Origin: RGIG9079 sp964567845
GTDB lineage: Bacteria > Bacteroidota > Bacteroidia > Bacteroidales > Marinifilaceae
Direction of reading: 5' to 3'
Assembly (NCBI GenBank): GCA_964567845.1
Contig: CAZMOG010000061.1
Location: 1 to 12,122 of the forward strand
Length of the DNA stretch: 12,122 nt
Part shown: piece by piece, positions 5,980-12,122 of the stretch
Layout: each line of letters opens with the position of its first letter
Numbering within the stretch: the stretch's first letter is position 1
The notes under the pieces: model-generated
What the model was told of the DNA's origin: nothing
What the model saw: the letters and a program-made list of their open reading frames with translations, nothing else
The model's database searches: none
Made by a program: the position numbers and the translations under genes

Positions 5980-7005
5980 ATGTCAATATCCAAAATAATT
6001 GTACTTTATAGCGTTGTGGTATGTTTTATATTGTCGTGCACTAACAAACAGCAAAATTATATAACATACGATATAAACCTTGACACGATACCAATCAAAC
6101 ATATAACATTATTAGAGGAGTATATAATAGATGAGTTATATACTCCTTATGCTATATATGCCATAAATGACAATATTGTTGTATTAAACACAGATCAAAA
6201 AGATTATATGCTATATGTTTACGACAAAAACTCTTTAAAATTTAAATACCCATACGGAACCTATGGAAGAGGTCCTAACGAATATATTATTGCCGATAAA
6301 AGTCCAATTAACAACAATGATTCCACCCTATTTTTATATACGAACATTTCTGATTGCAGTTCCTTTAAAATAGAAGAAGACTCCGTTAAAAAACAAACAT
6401 CTTTCCGTTTTACTCAGGATATAGAGAACAATGCACTCATAATAAATGATTCTCTATCGTTTAGTACACTATATAATCACGAAGAGCCATTTAAAATTTT
6501 TAACTATAAAAATAATTCCATTAAATGTTATTTTGGAGAATTTCCAAAGTCAACCATTCCTACTGTTAATTTCGATGATAGAGATAATGTATTATCCTCT
6601 ACATCTGTGTACAATTTCAAAAAGAACTCTATTTTAACTTTCTACGCAAACATTCCGGAGATTCATGTATATGCTCTAAACAACTTCACAAAGTGCAAAG
6701 AGATTCATCTGCATGGGCTAAAAAAACAAATTACATCTATTGATGATTATTATAATGGCTATAATATTGTATATTCCATCAAGCCTATAATAACCAACAA
6801 GAATATCTATACAATACTTATTAATGATATTTCCAACAAGATTCCCACACAAACAAAACTACTAAAATTCGACCCTGACGGCAATATTGTAAAACAATAC
6901 ACATTCGACAAAGCATTTATAACATATACCATAACGATCAACGAAGAGTTCTATGCAATAGGATATGATGGTGAAGATACAAAATTTTACAGAGCAAAAC
7001 TTTAA
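5878..7005 (+). CDS. BF3164/TolB-like 6-bladed beta-propeller lipoprotein, 375 aa with double signal sequence
   Basis: The core from residue 35 (MSISKIIVLY) has a standard lipoprotein signal ending FILSC, so Cys54 would be lipidated. The body carries the hallmark YGRGPNEY at 129-136 of the Bacteroidetes BF3164-type/6-bladed beta-propeller lipoproteins, followed by blade-like repeats of hydrophobic strands (LYVYDKNSLKF, FKIFNYKN, IHVYALNNF, LLKFDPDGNIV). These are probably surface or periplasmic proteins; no function is established that I know of. Length from 5980 is 341 residues, normal for the family. The ATG at 5880-region start adds 34 residues with a second membrane-type leader; the promoter position favours that start, while family logic favours 5980. 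The gene is distinctly AT-rich with many Asn, Ile, Tyr and Lys, unlike the transglycosylase before it, which suggests an accessory gene. Confidence 0.8.
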   Translation: MKKTITILAIGVLTACGAYKCVNHYMSRNTIVQNMSISKIIVLYSVVVCFILSCTNKQQNYITYDINLDTIPIKHITLLEEYIIDELYTPYAIYAINDNIVVLNTDQKDYMLYVYDKNSLKFKYPYGTYGRGPNEYIIADKSPINNNDSTLFLYTNISDCSSFKIEEDSVKKQTSFRFTQDIENNALIINDSLSFSTLYNHEEPFKIFNYKNNSIKCYFGEFPKSTIPTVNFDDRDNVLSSTSVYNFKKNSILTFYANIPEIHVYALNNFTKCKEIHLHGLKKQITSIDDYYNGYNIVYSIKPIITNKNIYTILINDISNKIPTQTKLLKFDPDGNIVKQYTFDKAFITYTITINEEFYAIGYDGEDTKFYRAKL

Positions 7006-7172
7006 AAAATCGCTCCGGTTGTAACCTTGAAACAGAACTTAGCGTAACAATAGGCGAGAAATGATTGTTTTAGCTGTTATTTAGTTTAGGTTTATTTCAT
7101 TTTAGCACACACCAACCGGAAAGGCGATAGCTTATAACACAAGCTGATTTGCATTCTGTAAATGTCTTTCAG

Positions 7173-7196
7173 AGGGGACCGCCAGGTCCCCTTTTT
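7173..7196 (+). terminator. Intrinsic terminator after the propeller lipoprotein gene
   Basis: AGGGGACC (7173-7180), loop GCCA, GGTCCCCT (7185-7192), then TTTT. The GC-rich 8-bp stem with a T-run suits plus-strand transcripts. It lies about 170 bases past the lipoprotein stop and 8 bases from the helicase stop on the other strand; in the minus direction no U-run follows, though the stem could still slow that transcript. Bases 7006-7172 show no supported gene. Confidence 0.7.
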
Positions 7197-7203
7197 CATT
7201 GTA

Positions 7204-8511
7204 TCAATTCTCTCCCTGTTCTTGATTTTTCGGGCGAGCCCTGAAGCTTCTACGCTTTCTGCGGAATCCGCCATTCGAATCCTTACGGTCCTCAAATTTT
7301 CTATTGTTTCCTCTGTTCCTACCAGAGCCTTTGCGCCCTTTACGGCGAACAAACGCCTCCCGATTATAGATTGGGGCCTCGCCCAACTCTTCCGAAATTG
7401 GCAACTGCTCCACCTCACGCTCCATTAGCTTCTCAATGCGATAAAAACGTCCCTGATCCTCTTCACTGACTAATGTAATTGCGGAGCCCTCGGCCGAAGC
7501 TCTTGCAGTTCTTCCAATTCTGTGGATATAGTCCTCGGGATCACCCGGCACATCGTAATTCAAAACTAATTCAATATCCTCTATATCAATTCCGCGCGAA
7601 ACAATATCGGTCGCAACAAGAATATTTACCTTGCCATTTTTAAAATCGAGCATTACCTTGTCACGCTCCTCCTGCTCCAGGTCACTATGCATGGCAGCAA
7701 CATTCAGCTTTTTGCGTTTCAAGGTATATGCCAACTCCTTAACCTTCTGTTTGCTCGATGCAAAGATTATGCTCTTGCCCTGAAACTCGGTTCCGTAAAT
7801 ATGCTGAACCAATTTCAATTTCTGTGGCTCGTGGCACACATAAATATTCTGCTTGATTGAGTCGTTGGGCTTTGATATTGCAATATTTACCTCTACGGGA
7901 TTTCTTAGAATCTGTTGAGCCAACTGTCTGATTTTCGGTGGCAAGGTTGCAGAAAACAGAAGAGTTTGACGCTCCTTGGGCATCTTGTTGACAATCTTCA
8001 TAATATCATCGAAGAAGCCCATATCCAACATTCGGTCTGCCTCGTCTAAAATAAGATACTCAACATTACTTAAATCAACACCGCTATTGGCAATATGGCT
8101 AATCAAACGGCCCGGAGTTGCAATCACAACATCAGCCCCTTGCAACATGCCCTGCTTCTGCTGCTCCCAAGTGCTTCCATCGCCACCTCCATACACTACG
8201 GTTGTAGAGATAGGCAAGAAATATGAAAAACCCTCGAACTGCACATCAATCTGTTGAGCCAATTCGCGAGTCGGCACTATTATCACAGCTTTTATGACAT
8301 TGTCGGGATTGCCCTCGTCCTCTAACTTGCTTAGCAATGGCAGAGTGTATGCAGCGGTCTTGCCTGTACCCGTCTGGGCACATGCAATCAGATCATATCC
8401 ATCCATAATGACAGGCATTGTCTGCTCCTGTACAGGTGTCATTTCCACAAAGTTCATGGCATCAATGCCATCCAACACGCCATAGCTTAAATCAAGTTCA
8501 TCAAATCTCAT
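7204..8511 (-). CDS. DEAD-box ATP-dependent RNA helicase (RhlE-like), 435 aa
   Basis: An ATP-driven RNA unwinding enzyme of superfamily 2, cytoplasmic, probably for ribosome assembly or RNA turnover. All motifs are present in order: Q motif FVEMTPVQEQ (21-30), motif I AQTGTGKT (45-52), Ia PTRELAQQ (80-87), TPGR (132-135), DEAD (156-159), SAT (187-189), TDIVSRGIDIEDI (301-313) and HRIGRTAR (330-337). The tail from about 389 is rich in Arg, Lys and Gly (RRKGRKGSGRNRGNNRK), a flexible RNA-binding extension typical of RhlE-like proteins. The ATG at 8511 lies 2 bases after the stop of the SpmA-SpmB gene, so translation is probably coupled; no good Shine-Dalgarno site is present. It is the last gene of the ffh operon. 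Exact orthology within the DEAD-box group cannot be settled by eye. Confidence 0.93.
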   Translation of the reverse strand: MRFDELDLSYGVLDGIDAMNFVEMTPVQEQTMPVIMDGYDLIACAQTGTGKTAAYTLPLLSKLEDEGNPDNVIKAVIIVPTRELAQQIDVQFEGFSYFLPISTTVVYGGGDGSTWEQQKQGMLQGADVVIATPGRLISHIANSGVDLSNVEYLILDEADRMLDMGFFDDIMKIVNKMPKERQTLLFSATLPPKIRQLAQQILRNPVEVNIAISKPNDSIKQNIYVCHEPQKLKLVQHIYGTEFQGKSIIFASSKQKVKELAYTLKRKKLNVAAMHSDLEQEERDKVMLDFKNGKVNILVATDIVSRGIDIEDIELVLNYDVPGDPEDYIHRIGRTARASAEGSAITLVSEEDQGRFYRIEKLMEREVEQLPISEELGEAPIYNREAFVRRKGRKGSGRNRGNNRKFEDRKDSNGGFRRKRRSFRARPKNQEQGEN

Positions 8512-8513
8512 AA

Positions 8514-9746
8514 TCAGCTAAAAAAGAGGTATGCAAGGAAAATTGCTGTTATAATTCCAGCAAAATCAGCCAACAAGCCACATGGAATTGCATAACGGGT
8601 ATTCTTAATACCCACAGCTCCAAAATAGACAGCAATTATATAGAAAGTTGTATCGGTAGCTCCCTGGAAAAGGCATGCAAGTCTGCCCACGAACGAGTCT
8701 GCTCCGTAAGTAGTCATTGCATCTACCATCATTCCACGCGCACCGCTACCACTTAAAGGTTTCATTAAAGCAGTAGGCATTGCAGGAACCCAATCGGCAT
8801 TAAGGCCCATGGCCTGAACACACCATGTAACTCCGTCGGTTAACATATCCATGGCTCCCGATGCACGGAACACTCCAATTGCGACAAGTATGGCAATCAG
8901 ATAGGGAATAATCTTGACAGCCACGCCGAAACCGGCTTTGGCTCCCTCGATAAAGGCATTATATACATTCTCTTTTCGCCATGCAGCCATTCCGATAAAC
9001 GAAACTATTATCGAGAAGAGAATCAATCCGCTCGACACATTCGACACAACAACCATCTCATCCTTTGAAAGAGTTGAGAAGTACCAGATAATTGCACCGA
9101 AAAGGAGTGTCACACCTCCAAGATAAGCAAGGATTGTCTTCTGGAAAAGATTAATCTTCTGTACTAAGCCAACCGAAATAATTGCAACCAAAGTTGATAC
9201 AAAAGTCGCAATCAAAATAGGAATAAAAACATCGGTCGGATTGGCAGCTCCCAATTGGGTTCTATAAACCAATATAGAGACCGGGATAATTGTCAAACCC
9301 GAGGTATTGATAACAAGAAACATTATCTGCGCATCGCTCGCCACGCTCTTGTTTTTGTTTTCTTGCTGCATGGCCTCCATTGCCTTTAATCCCATTGGCG
9401 TTGCTGCATTGTCAAGACCGAGCATATTGGCTGCAATATTCAACATAATAGGACCGTATGCAGGTGACTCCTTTTTCAAACCCGGAAAGAGTTTTGCAAA
9501 GAGCGGAGCCATGGCTTTCGACATTACATTTACCGCTCCACCCTTCTCGCCAATCTTCATTATTCCCATCCACAATGCCAAAACGCCGGTCAGCCCCAAC
9601 GAGATTTCAAAACCGTTTTTAGCCGACGAGAATGTAGAGTTGACTATCTCGGTAAACACATTTGTATCTCCCAAGAAAATCAACTTCACTAAAGCAACTG
9701 CAAAAGCTACTACAAAAAAGAATATCCAAATATAGTTTAAAACCAT
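8514..9746 (-). CDS. Fused SpmA-SpmB nucleoside recognition (Gate) domain membrane protein, 410 aa
   Basis: A polytopic inner-membrane protein. Residues 1-200 match spore maturation protein A: GVLALWMGIMKIGEKGG, LFPGLKKESPAYGPIMLNIAANMLGLDNAATPMGLKAMEAMQ, then INTSGLTIIP. Residues about 265-410 match SpmB: EGAKAGFGVAVKIIPYL, a central MPTALMKPLSGSGARGMM, and FQGATDTTFYIIAVYFGAV. In Bacillus these are two separate small proteins needed for spore core dehydration; in Bacteroidetes they form one chain and the role is unknown, with small-molecule transport a guess from the Gate domain. About nine to ten hydrophobic segments can be seen. The ATG at 9746 is 4 bases after the folD stop, and an AGAGG about 10 bases upstream, inside folD, serves as a good ribosome binding site. 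Confidence 0.9.
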   Translation of the reverse strand: MVLNYIWIFFFVVAFAVALVKLIFLGDTNVFTEIVNSTFSSAKNGFEISLGLTGVLALWMGIMKIGEKGGAVNVMSKAMAPLFAKLFPGLKKESPAYGPIMLNIAANMLGLDNAATPMGLKAMEAMQQENKNKSVASDAQIMFLVINTSGLTIIPVSILVYRTQLGAANPTDVFIPILIATFVSTLVAIISVGLVQKINLFQKTILAYLGGVTLLFGAIIWYFSTLSKDEMVVVSNVSSGLILFSIIVSFIGMAAWRKENVYNAFIEGAKAGFGVAVKIIPYLIAILVAIGVFRASGAMDMLTDGVTWCVQAMGLNADWVPAMPTALMKPLSGSGARGMMVDAMTTYGADSFVGRLACLFQGATDTTFYIIAVYFGAVGIKNTRYAIPCGLLADFAGIITAIFLAYLFFS

Positions 9747-9750
9747 AAAA

Positions 9751-10626
9751 CTATCCCTCTGTGCGGAATTTATATGCTTTCAAAGTATTCTGTAACAAAG
9801 AAACAATTGTCATTGGGCCTACACCACCCGGAACCGGAGTGATGAATGAACACTTTGGTGCAACCTCGGCATAATCAACATCGCCTACCAAACGGAATCC
9901 CGATTTTGTTTCAGACGAGGACACACGGTGAATACCAACATCAATAACTGTTGCCCCTGGCTTAACCATATCGGCAGTGACAAACTTAGGCTTACCCAAT
10001 GCCACAATCAAAATATCTGCCTGCAAAGTGATCTCTTTTAGATTCTTTGTACGGCTGTGGCAAATTGTAACGGTACTGTCCGCTCCCTTTCTTGACATAA
10101 GAACAGACATTGGAGTTCCAACAATGTTACTCCTACCGATTACAACACACTGCTTTCCACTTGTCTCAACACCATAACGGGTTAAAAGTTCCATAATTCC
10201 GGCAGGTGTTGCAGGGATAAACGTTGGAAGTCCGGTCATCATCTTACCCAAGTTGCATGGATGGAATCCATCGACATCCTTGTCTGGATTTATGGCCATA
10301 AGCACCTTGGTCTCGTCAATATGCTTTGGCAACGGAAGCTGAACAATATAACCGTCAAGATCATCCTGATTGTTCAACTTATCAACAAGCTGAAGCAACT
10401 CCTCTTCGCTCATATCTGCAGGAAAGCGAAGTTCGGTACTTGTAAAACCAACCTCCTTACATGACTTAACCTTACTTGAAACATAGGTCTCGCTTGCAGG
10501 GTCATTACCCACCAAAACAGCAGCCAAATGTGGAGCACGTCCACCATTTGCCTTAATCTTATCTACCTCTGCAGCAATCTCTTGCTTAATGGTTGCCGAG
10601 GTCAATTTTCCGTCTATAATTTGCAT
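9751..10626 (-). CDS. folD: Bifunctional methylenetetrahydrofolate dehydrogenase / methenyltetrahydrofolate cyclohydrolase
   Basis: It oxidises 5,10-methylene-THF to methenyl-THF with NADP and hydrolyses that to 10-formyl-THF, feeding purine synthesis and initiator formylation, in the cytoplasm. Landmarks: SETYVSSKVKSCKEVGF (45-61) with Tyr48 and catalytic Lys52, DGYIVQLPLP (91-100), PDKDVDGFHPCNLG (114-127), the Rossmann-type VVIGRSNIVGTPMS (161-174), and PVPGGVGPMT (264-273). The 291-residue length is normal and no key residue is missing. The ATG at 10626 lies 25 bases after the ffh stop. It sits between ffh and spmA-spmB in a single-strand run; I recall the ffh-folD pairing in other Bacteroidales. 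Confidence 0.96.
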   Translation of the reverse strand: MQIIDGKLTSATIKQEIAAEVDKIKANGGRAPHLAAVLVGNDPASETYVSSKVKSCKEVGFTSTELRFPADMSEEELLQLVDKLNNQDDLDGYIVQLPLPKHIDETKVLMAINPDKDVDGFHPCNLGKMMTGLPTFIPATPAGIMELLTRYGVETSGKQCVVIGRSNIVGTPMSVLMSRKGADSTVTICHSRTKNLKEITLQADILIVALGKPKFVTADMVKPGATVIDVGIHRVSSSETKSGFRLVGDVDYAEVAPKCSFITPVPGGVGPMTIVSLLQNTLKAYKFRTEG

Positions 10627-10651
10627 ATTTATCTTTTTTCAAATTCCAAAA

Positions 10652-11995
10652 CTATCTTCTTCGCATACCGGACATTCCCTTCATACGCTTCATCATATTG
10701 GCAGCTCCTCCACCTGTAAACATCTTCATCATTTTACGCGAGTCATCGAACTGCTTGATCAAACGGTTAACATCCTGAACGGTAGTTCCACTTCCCGCAG
10801 CAATTCTCTTTCTACGAGAGGCATTCAAAATTTCAGGACGCTCTCGCTCTGCAGGAGTCATTGAATTGATAATAGCCTCGATACCCTTGAATGCATCATC
10901 GTCAATATCAACATCCTTGATTGCCTTGCCAAGTCCCGGAATCATTCCTGCCAACTCCTTAATGTTACCCATCTTCTTGATTTGGCGAATCTGATCCATA
11001 AAGTCGTTGAAGTTAAATTGGTTCTTAGCCAACTTACGCTGCAACTCCTTAGCCTGCTTCTCATCGAACTGCTCCTGTGCACGCTCTACCAAAGAGACAA
11101 CATCACCCATTCCAAGAATTCTGTCGGCCATACGCTCCGGATAGAACACATCCAAAGCATCAGGTTTCTCTCCGGTTCCAACAAACTTAATCGGCTTGTT
11201 TACAACAGTTCTAATAGACAATGCTGCACCGCCTCGAGTATCTCCATCAAGTTTTGTAAGAACAACTCCATCGAAATCCAAACGCTCATTGAACTCGCGT
11301 GCAGTATTAACAGCATCCTGTCCGGTCATGGAATCAACCACGAAAAGAGTCTCGGTTGGATTGATAGCCTCTTTAATTGCCGAGATTTCGTTCATCATCT
11401 GCTCATCGATAGCCAAACGACCTGCTGTATCGACAATTACCACATCGTAGCCCTTTAACTTTGCCGACTTAATAGCATTCTGAGCAATCTGAACAGGATT
11501 ATTGTTCTCGGGCTCACTATATACAGGCACACCTATCTGCTCTCCAAGCACCTTCAACTGCTCAATAGCAGCCGGACGATACACGTCGCAGGCAACAAGC
11601 ATAGGCATTTTACCCTTCTTGGTCTTCAATAAGTTTGCAAACTTTCCTGTAAAAGTTGTCTTTCCTGAACCCTGCAAACCCGACATCAAAATAATTGCGG
11701 GCGAGCCTTGAATGTTAACCTCTACACTCTGACCTCCCATCAAATCGCGCAACTCATCGTGCACAATCTTAACCATCATCTGACCGGGCTTTACAGCGGT
11801 CAACACATTCTGGCCCAATGCCTTCTCCTTTACTCTATTTGTAAAGTCCTTTGCAACTTTATAGTTTACGTCGGCATCAAGCAACGCTCTTCTTACCTCT
11901 TTGAGTGTCTCCGCAACGTTCAATTCGGTAATTTTTCCCTCACCCTTTAAAAGCTTGAACGATCTTTCTAACTTTTCCGATAAATTATCGAACAT
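10652..11995 (-). CDS. ffh: Signal recognition particle protein Ffh (SRP54 homologue), 447 aa
   Basis: The GTPase that, with 4.5S RNA, binds signal sequences of nascent inner-membrane proteins at the ribosome and hands them to FtsY. The N domain covers about 1-90 (ALLDADVNYKVAKDF at 37-51). The G domain shows GLQGSGKTT (106-114), DVYRPAA (137-143), DTAGR (189-193), TKLDGDTRGG (247-256) and GTGEKPDAL. The M domain follows with MIPGLGK, RKRIAAGSG near 396 (RNA-binding helix-turn) and a Met-rich end (MMKMF, MMKRMKGMSGM). Length is normal. The start ATG at 11995 fits the usual MFDNLSEKLE N-terminus. That start codon lies in the 3' arm of a 19-bp inverted repeat, so its translation may be controlled by leader folding. 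No convincing promoter is seen in the 127 bases upstream, and the operon may be driven from outside the window. Confidence 0.97.
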   Translation of the reverse strand: MFDNLSEKLERSFKLLKGEGKITELNVAETLKEVRRALLDADVNYKVAKDFTNRVKEKALGQNVLTAVKPGQMMVKIVHDELRDLMGGQSVEVNIQGSPAIILMSGLQGSGKTTFTGKFANLLKTKKGKMPMLVACDVYRPAAIEQLKVLGEQIGVPVYSEPENNNPVQIAQNAIKSAKLKGYDVVIVDTAGRLAIDEQMMNEISAIKEAINPTETLFVVDSMTGQDAVNTAREFNERLDFDGVVLTKLDGDTRGGAALSIRTVVNKPIKFVGTGEKPDALDVFYPERMADRILGMGDVVSLVERAQEQFDEKQAKELQRKLAKNQFNFNDFMDQIRQIKKMGNIKELAGMIPGLGKAIKDVDIDDDAFKGIEAIINSMTPAERERPEILNASRRKRIAAGSGTTVQDVNRLIKQFDDSRKMMKMFTGGGAANMMKRMKGMSGMRRR

Positions 11996-12057
11996 ATCTA
12001 ATTCAATTTAATGTTATTACTTTGTGTTTTCTTATCTGATTGAATTAGATATGTTCG
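11989..12057 (-). repeat. 19-bp perfect inverted repeat spanning the ffh start codon
   Basis: CGAACATATCTAATTCAAT (11989-12007) and its exact reverse complement (12039-12057), 31 bases apart. In the minus-strand transcript the first arm, a 31-base A-rich loop and the second arm would form a hairpin whose 3' arm contains the ffh AUG at 11995-11993. It may control ffh translation or be the mark of an inverted duplication. Confidence 0.85.
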
Positions 12058-12122
12058 GCTTCGCCATCTACCAACCCCCTAAATCCCCCTTCGTTCAGCG
12101 CGCTGCGCTTGCTTTCACTAAT
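12058..12122. other. C-rich edge sequence resembling an intergenic repeat
   Basis: The stretch has CCAACCCCCTAAATCCCCC and then the 10-bp palindrome CAGCGCGCTG. Its composition differs sharply from the AT-rich leader beside it. Short runs of this C5-TAAAT-C5 kind are, by recollection, common in Bacteroidetes intergenic repeats. No gene can be supported. Confidence 0.4.

Noticed and set aside
7006..7172. tRNA or small RNA gene between the propeller lipoprotein and the terminator
   Set aside because: No cloverleaf or T-loop signature was found; only a 7-base complementary pair CCGGTTG/CAACCGG is seen, too little for a call.
7092..7418. 108-aa minus-strand frame overlapping the helicase 3' end
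   Set aside because: It overlaps the helicase coding region in another frame, has no recognisable domain, and its composition follows from the helicase codons.
11989..12057. Invertible promoter (phase-variation switch) in front of ffh
   Set aside because: The arms fit in length, but only 31 bases lie between them, too short for a typical invertible promoter, no recombinase is nearby, and a switch on an essential gene is unlikely.
12045..12122. Minus-strand open frame of 25 codons from the window edge, ending SALNEGGFRGLVDGEAEHI, as the C-terminus of an upstream gene
   Set aside because: It is open only over 78 bases, the translation mainly reflects the G-rich repeat-like stretch, and no family is recognised.

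Overview
The window looks like a piece of a Bacteroidales (phylum Bacteroidota) chromosome. The evidence is two good matches to the Bacteroidetes promoter (TTTG, about 20 bases, TAnnTTTGC), AT-rich leaders with few Shine-Dalgarno sites, several lipoproteins of Bacteroides type, a 6-bladed-propeller lipoprotein with the YGRGPNEY motif, a fused SpmA-SpmB protein in a lineage not known to sporulate, and an uridine-kinase-like protein with a TGS/ThrRS-like front half. No rRNA, tRNA, CRISPR array or intact insertion sequence was seen.

Layout. (1) 1-1112, minus strand, AT-rich accessory block: a 43-residue secreted peptide (981-1112), a 231-residue lipoprotein (273-968) and a 72-residue lipoprotein (44-262), separated by only 10-12 bases. 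The two lipoproteins share a YY(Y/W)-NG-K module and the larger one ends like the propeptide of Bacteroidetes subtilases. No protease is in view; the block may continue off the left edge. (2) 1113-1335 holds a candidate promoter and a 19-bp stem-loop. (3) 1336-4658, minus strand operon: a DUF1016 (YhcG-type) N-terminal domain protein that lacks its nuclease half, a MalY/PatB-type C-S lyase/aminotransferase, and a nucleoside kinase. (4) 4729-5796, plus strand: a membrane-anchored lytic transglycosylase whose promoter lies inside or just upstream of the start of the divergent DUF1016 gene. (5) 5878-7005, plus strand: a BF3164/TolB-like propeller lipoprotein with two signal sequences in series, as if a small leader peptide had been fused to it; a terminator follows at 7173. 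(6) 7204-11995, minus strand: ffh, folD, spmA-spmB fusion and a DEAD-box RNA helicase, with gaps of 25, 4 and 2 bases, a housekeeping operon. (7) The right edge holds a 19-bp inverted repeat that covers the ffh start codon, then a C-rich stretch like an intergenic repeat.

How the genes fit together. The housekeeping genes cover co-translational membrane targeting (Ffh), one-carbon metabolism (FolD), RNA remodelling (helicase), nucleotide salvage (kinase), sulfur amino-acid metabolism (MalY/PatB) and cell-wall turnover (transglycosylase). The most interesting accessory material is the left-edge peptide/lipoprotein cluster, the double-leader propeller lipoprotein, the truncated DUF1016 gene and the start-codon hairpin of ffh.
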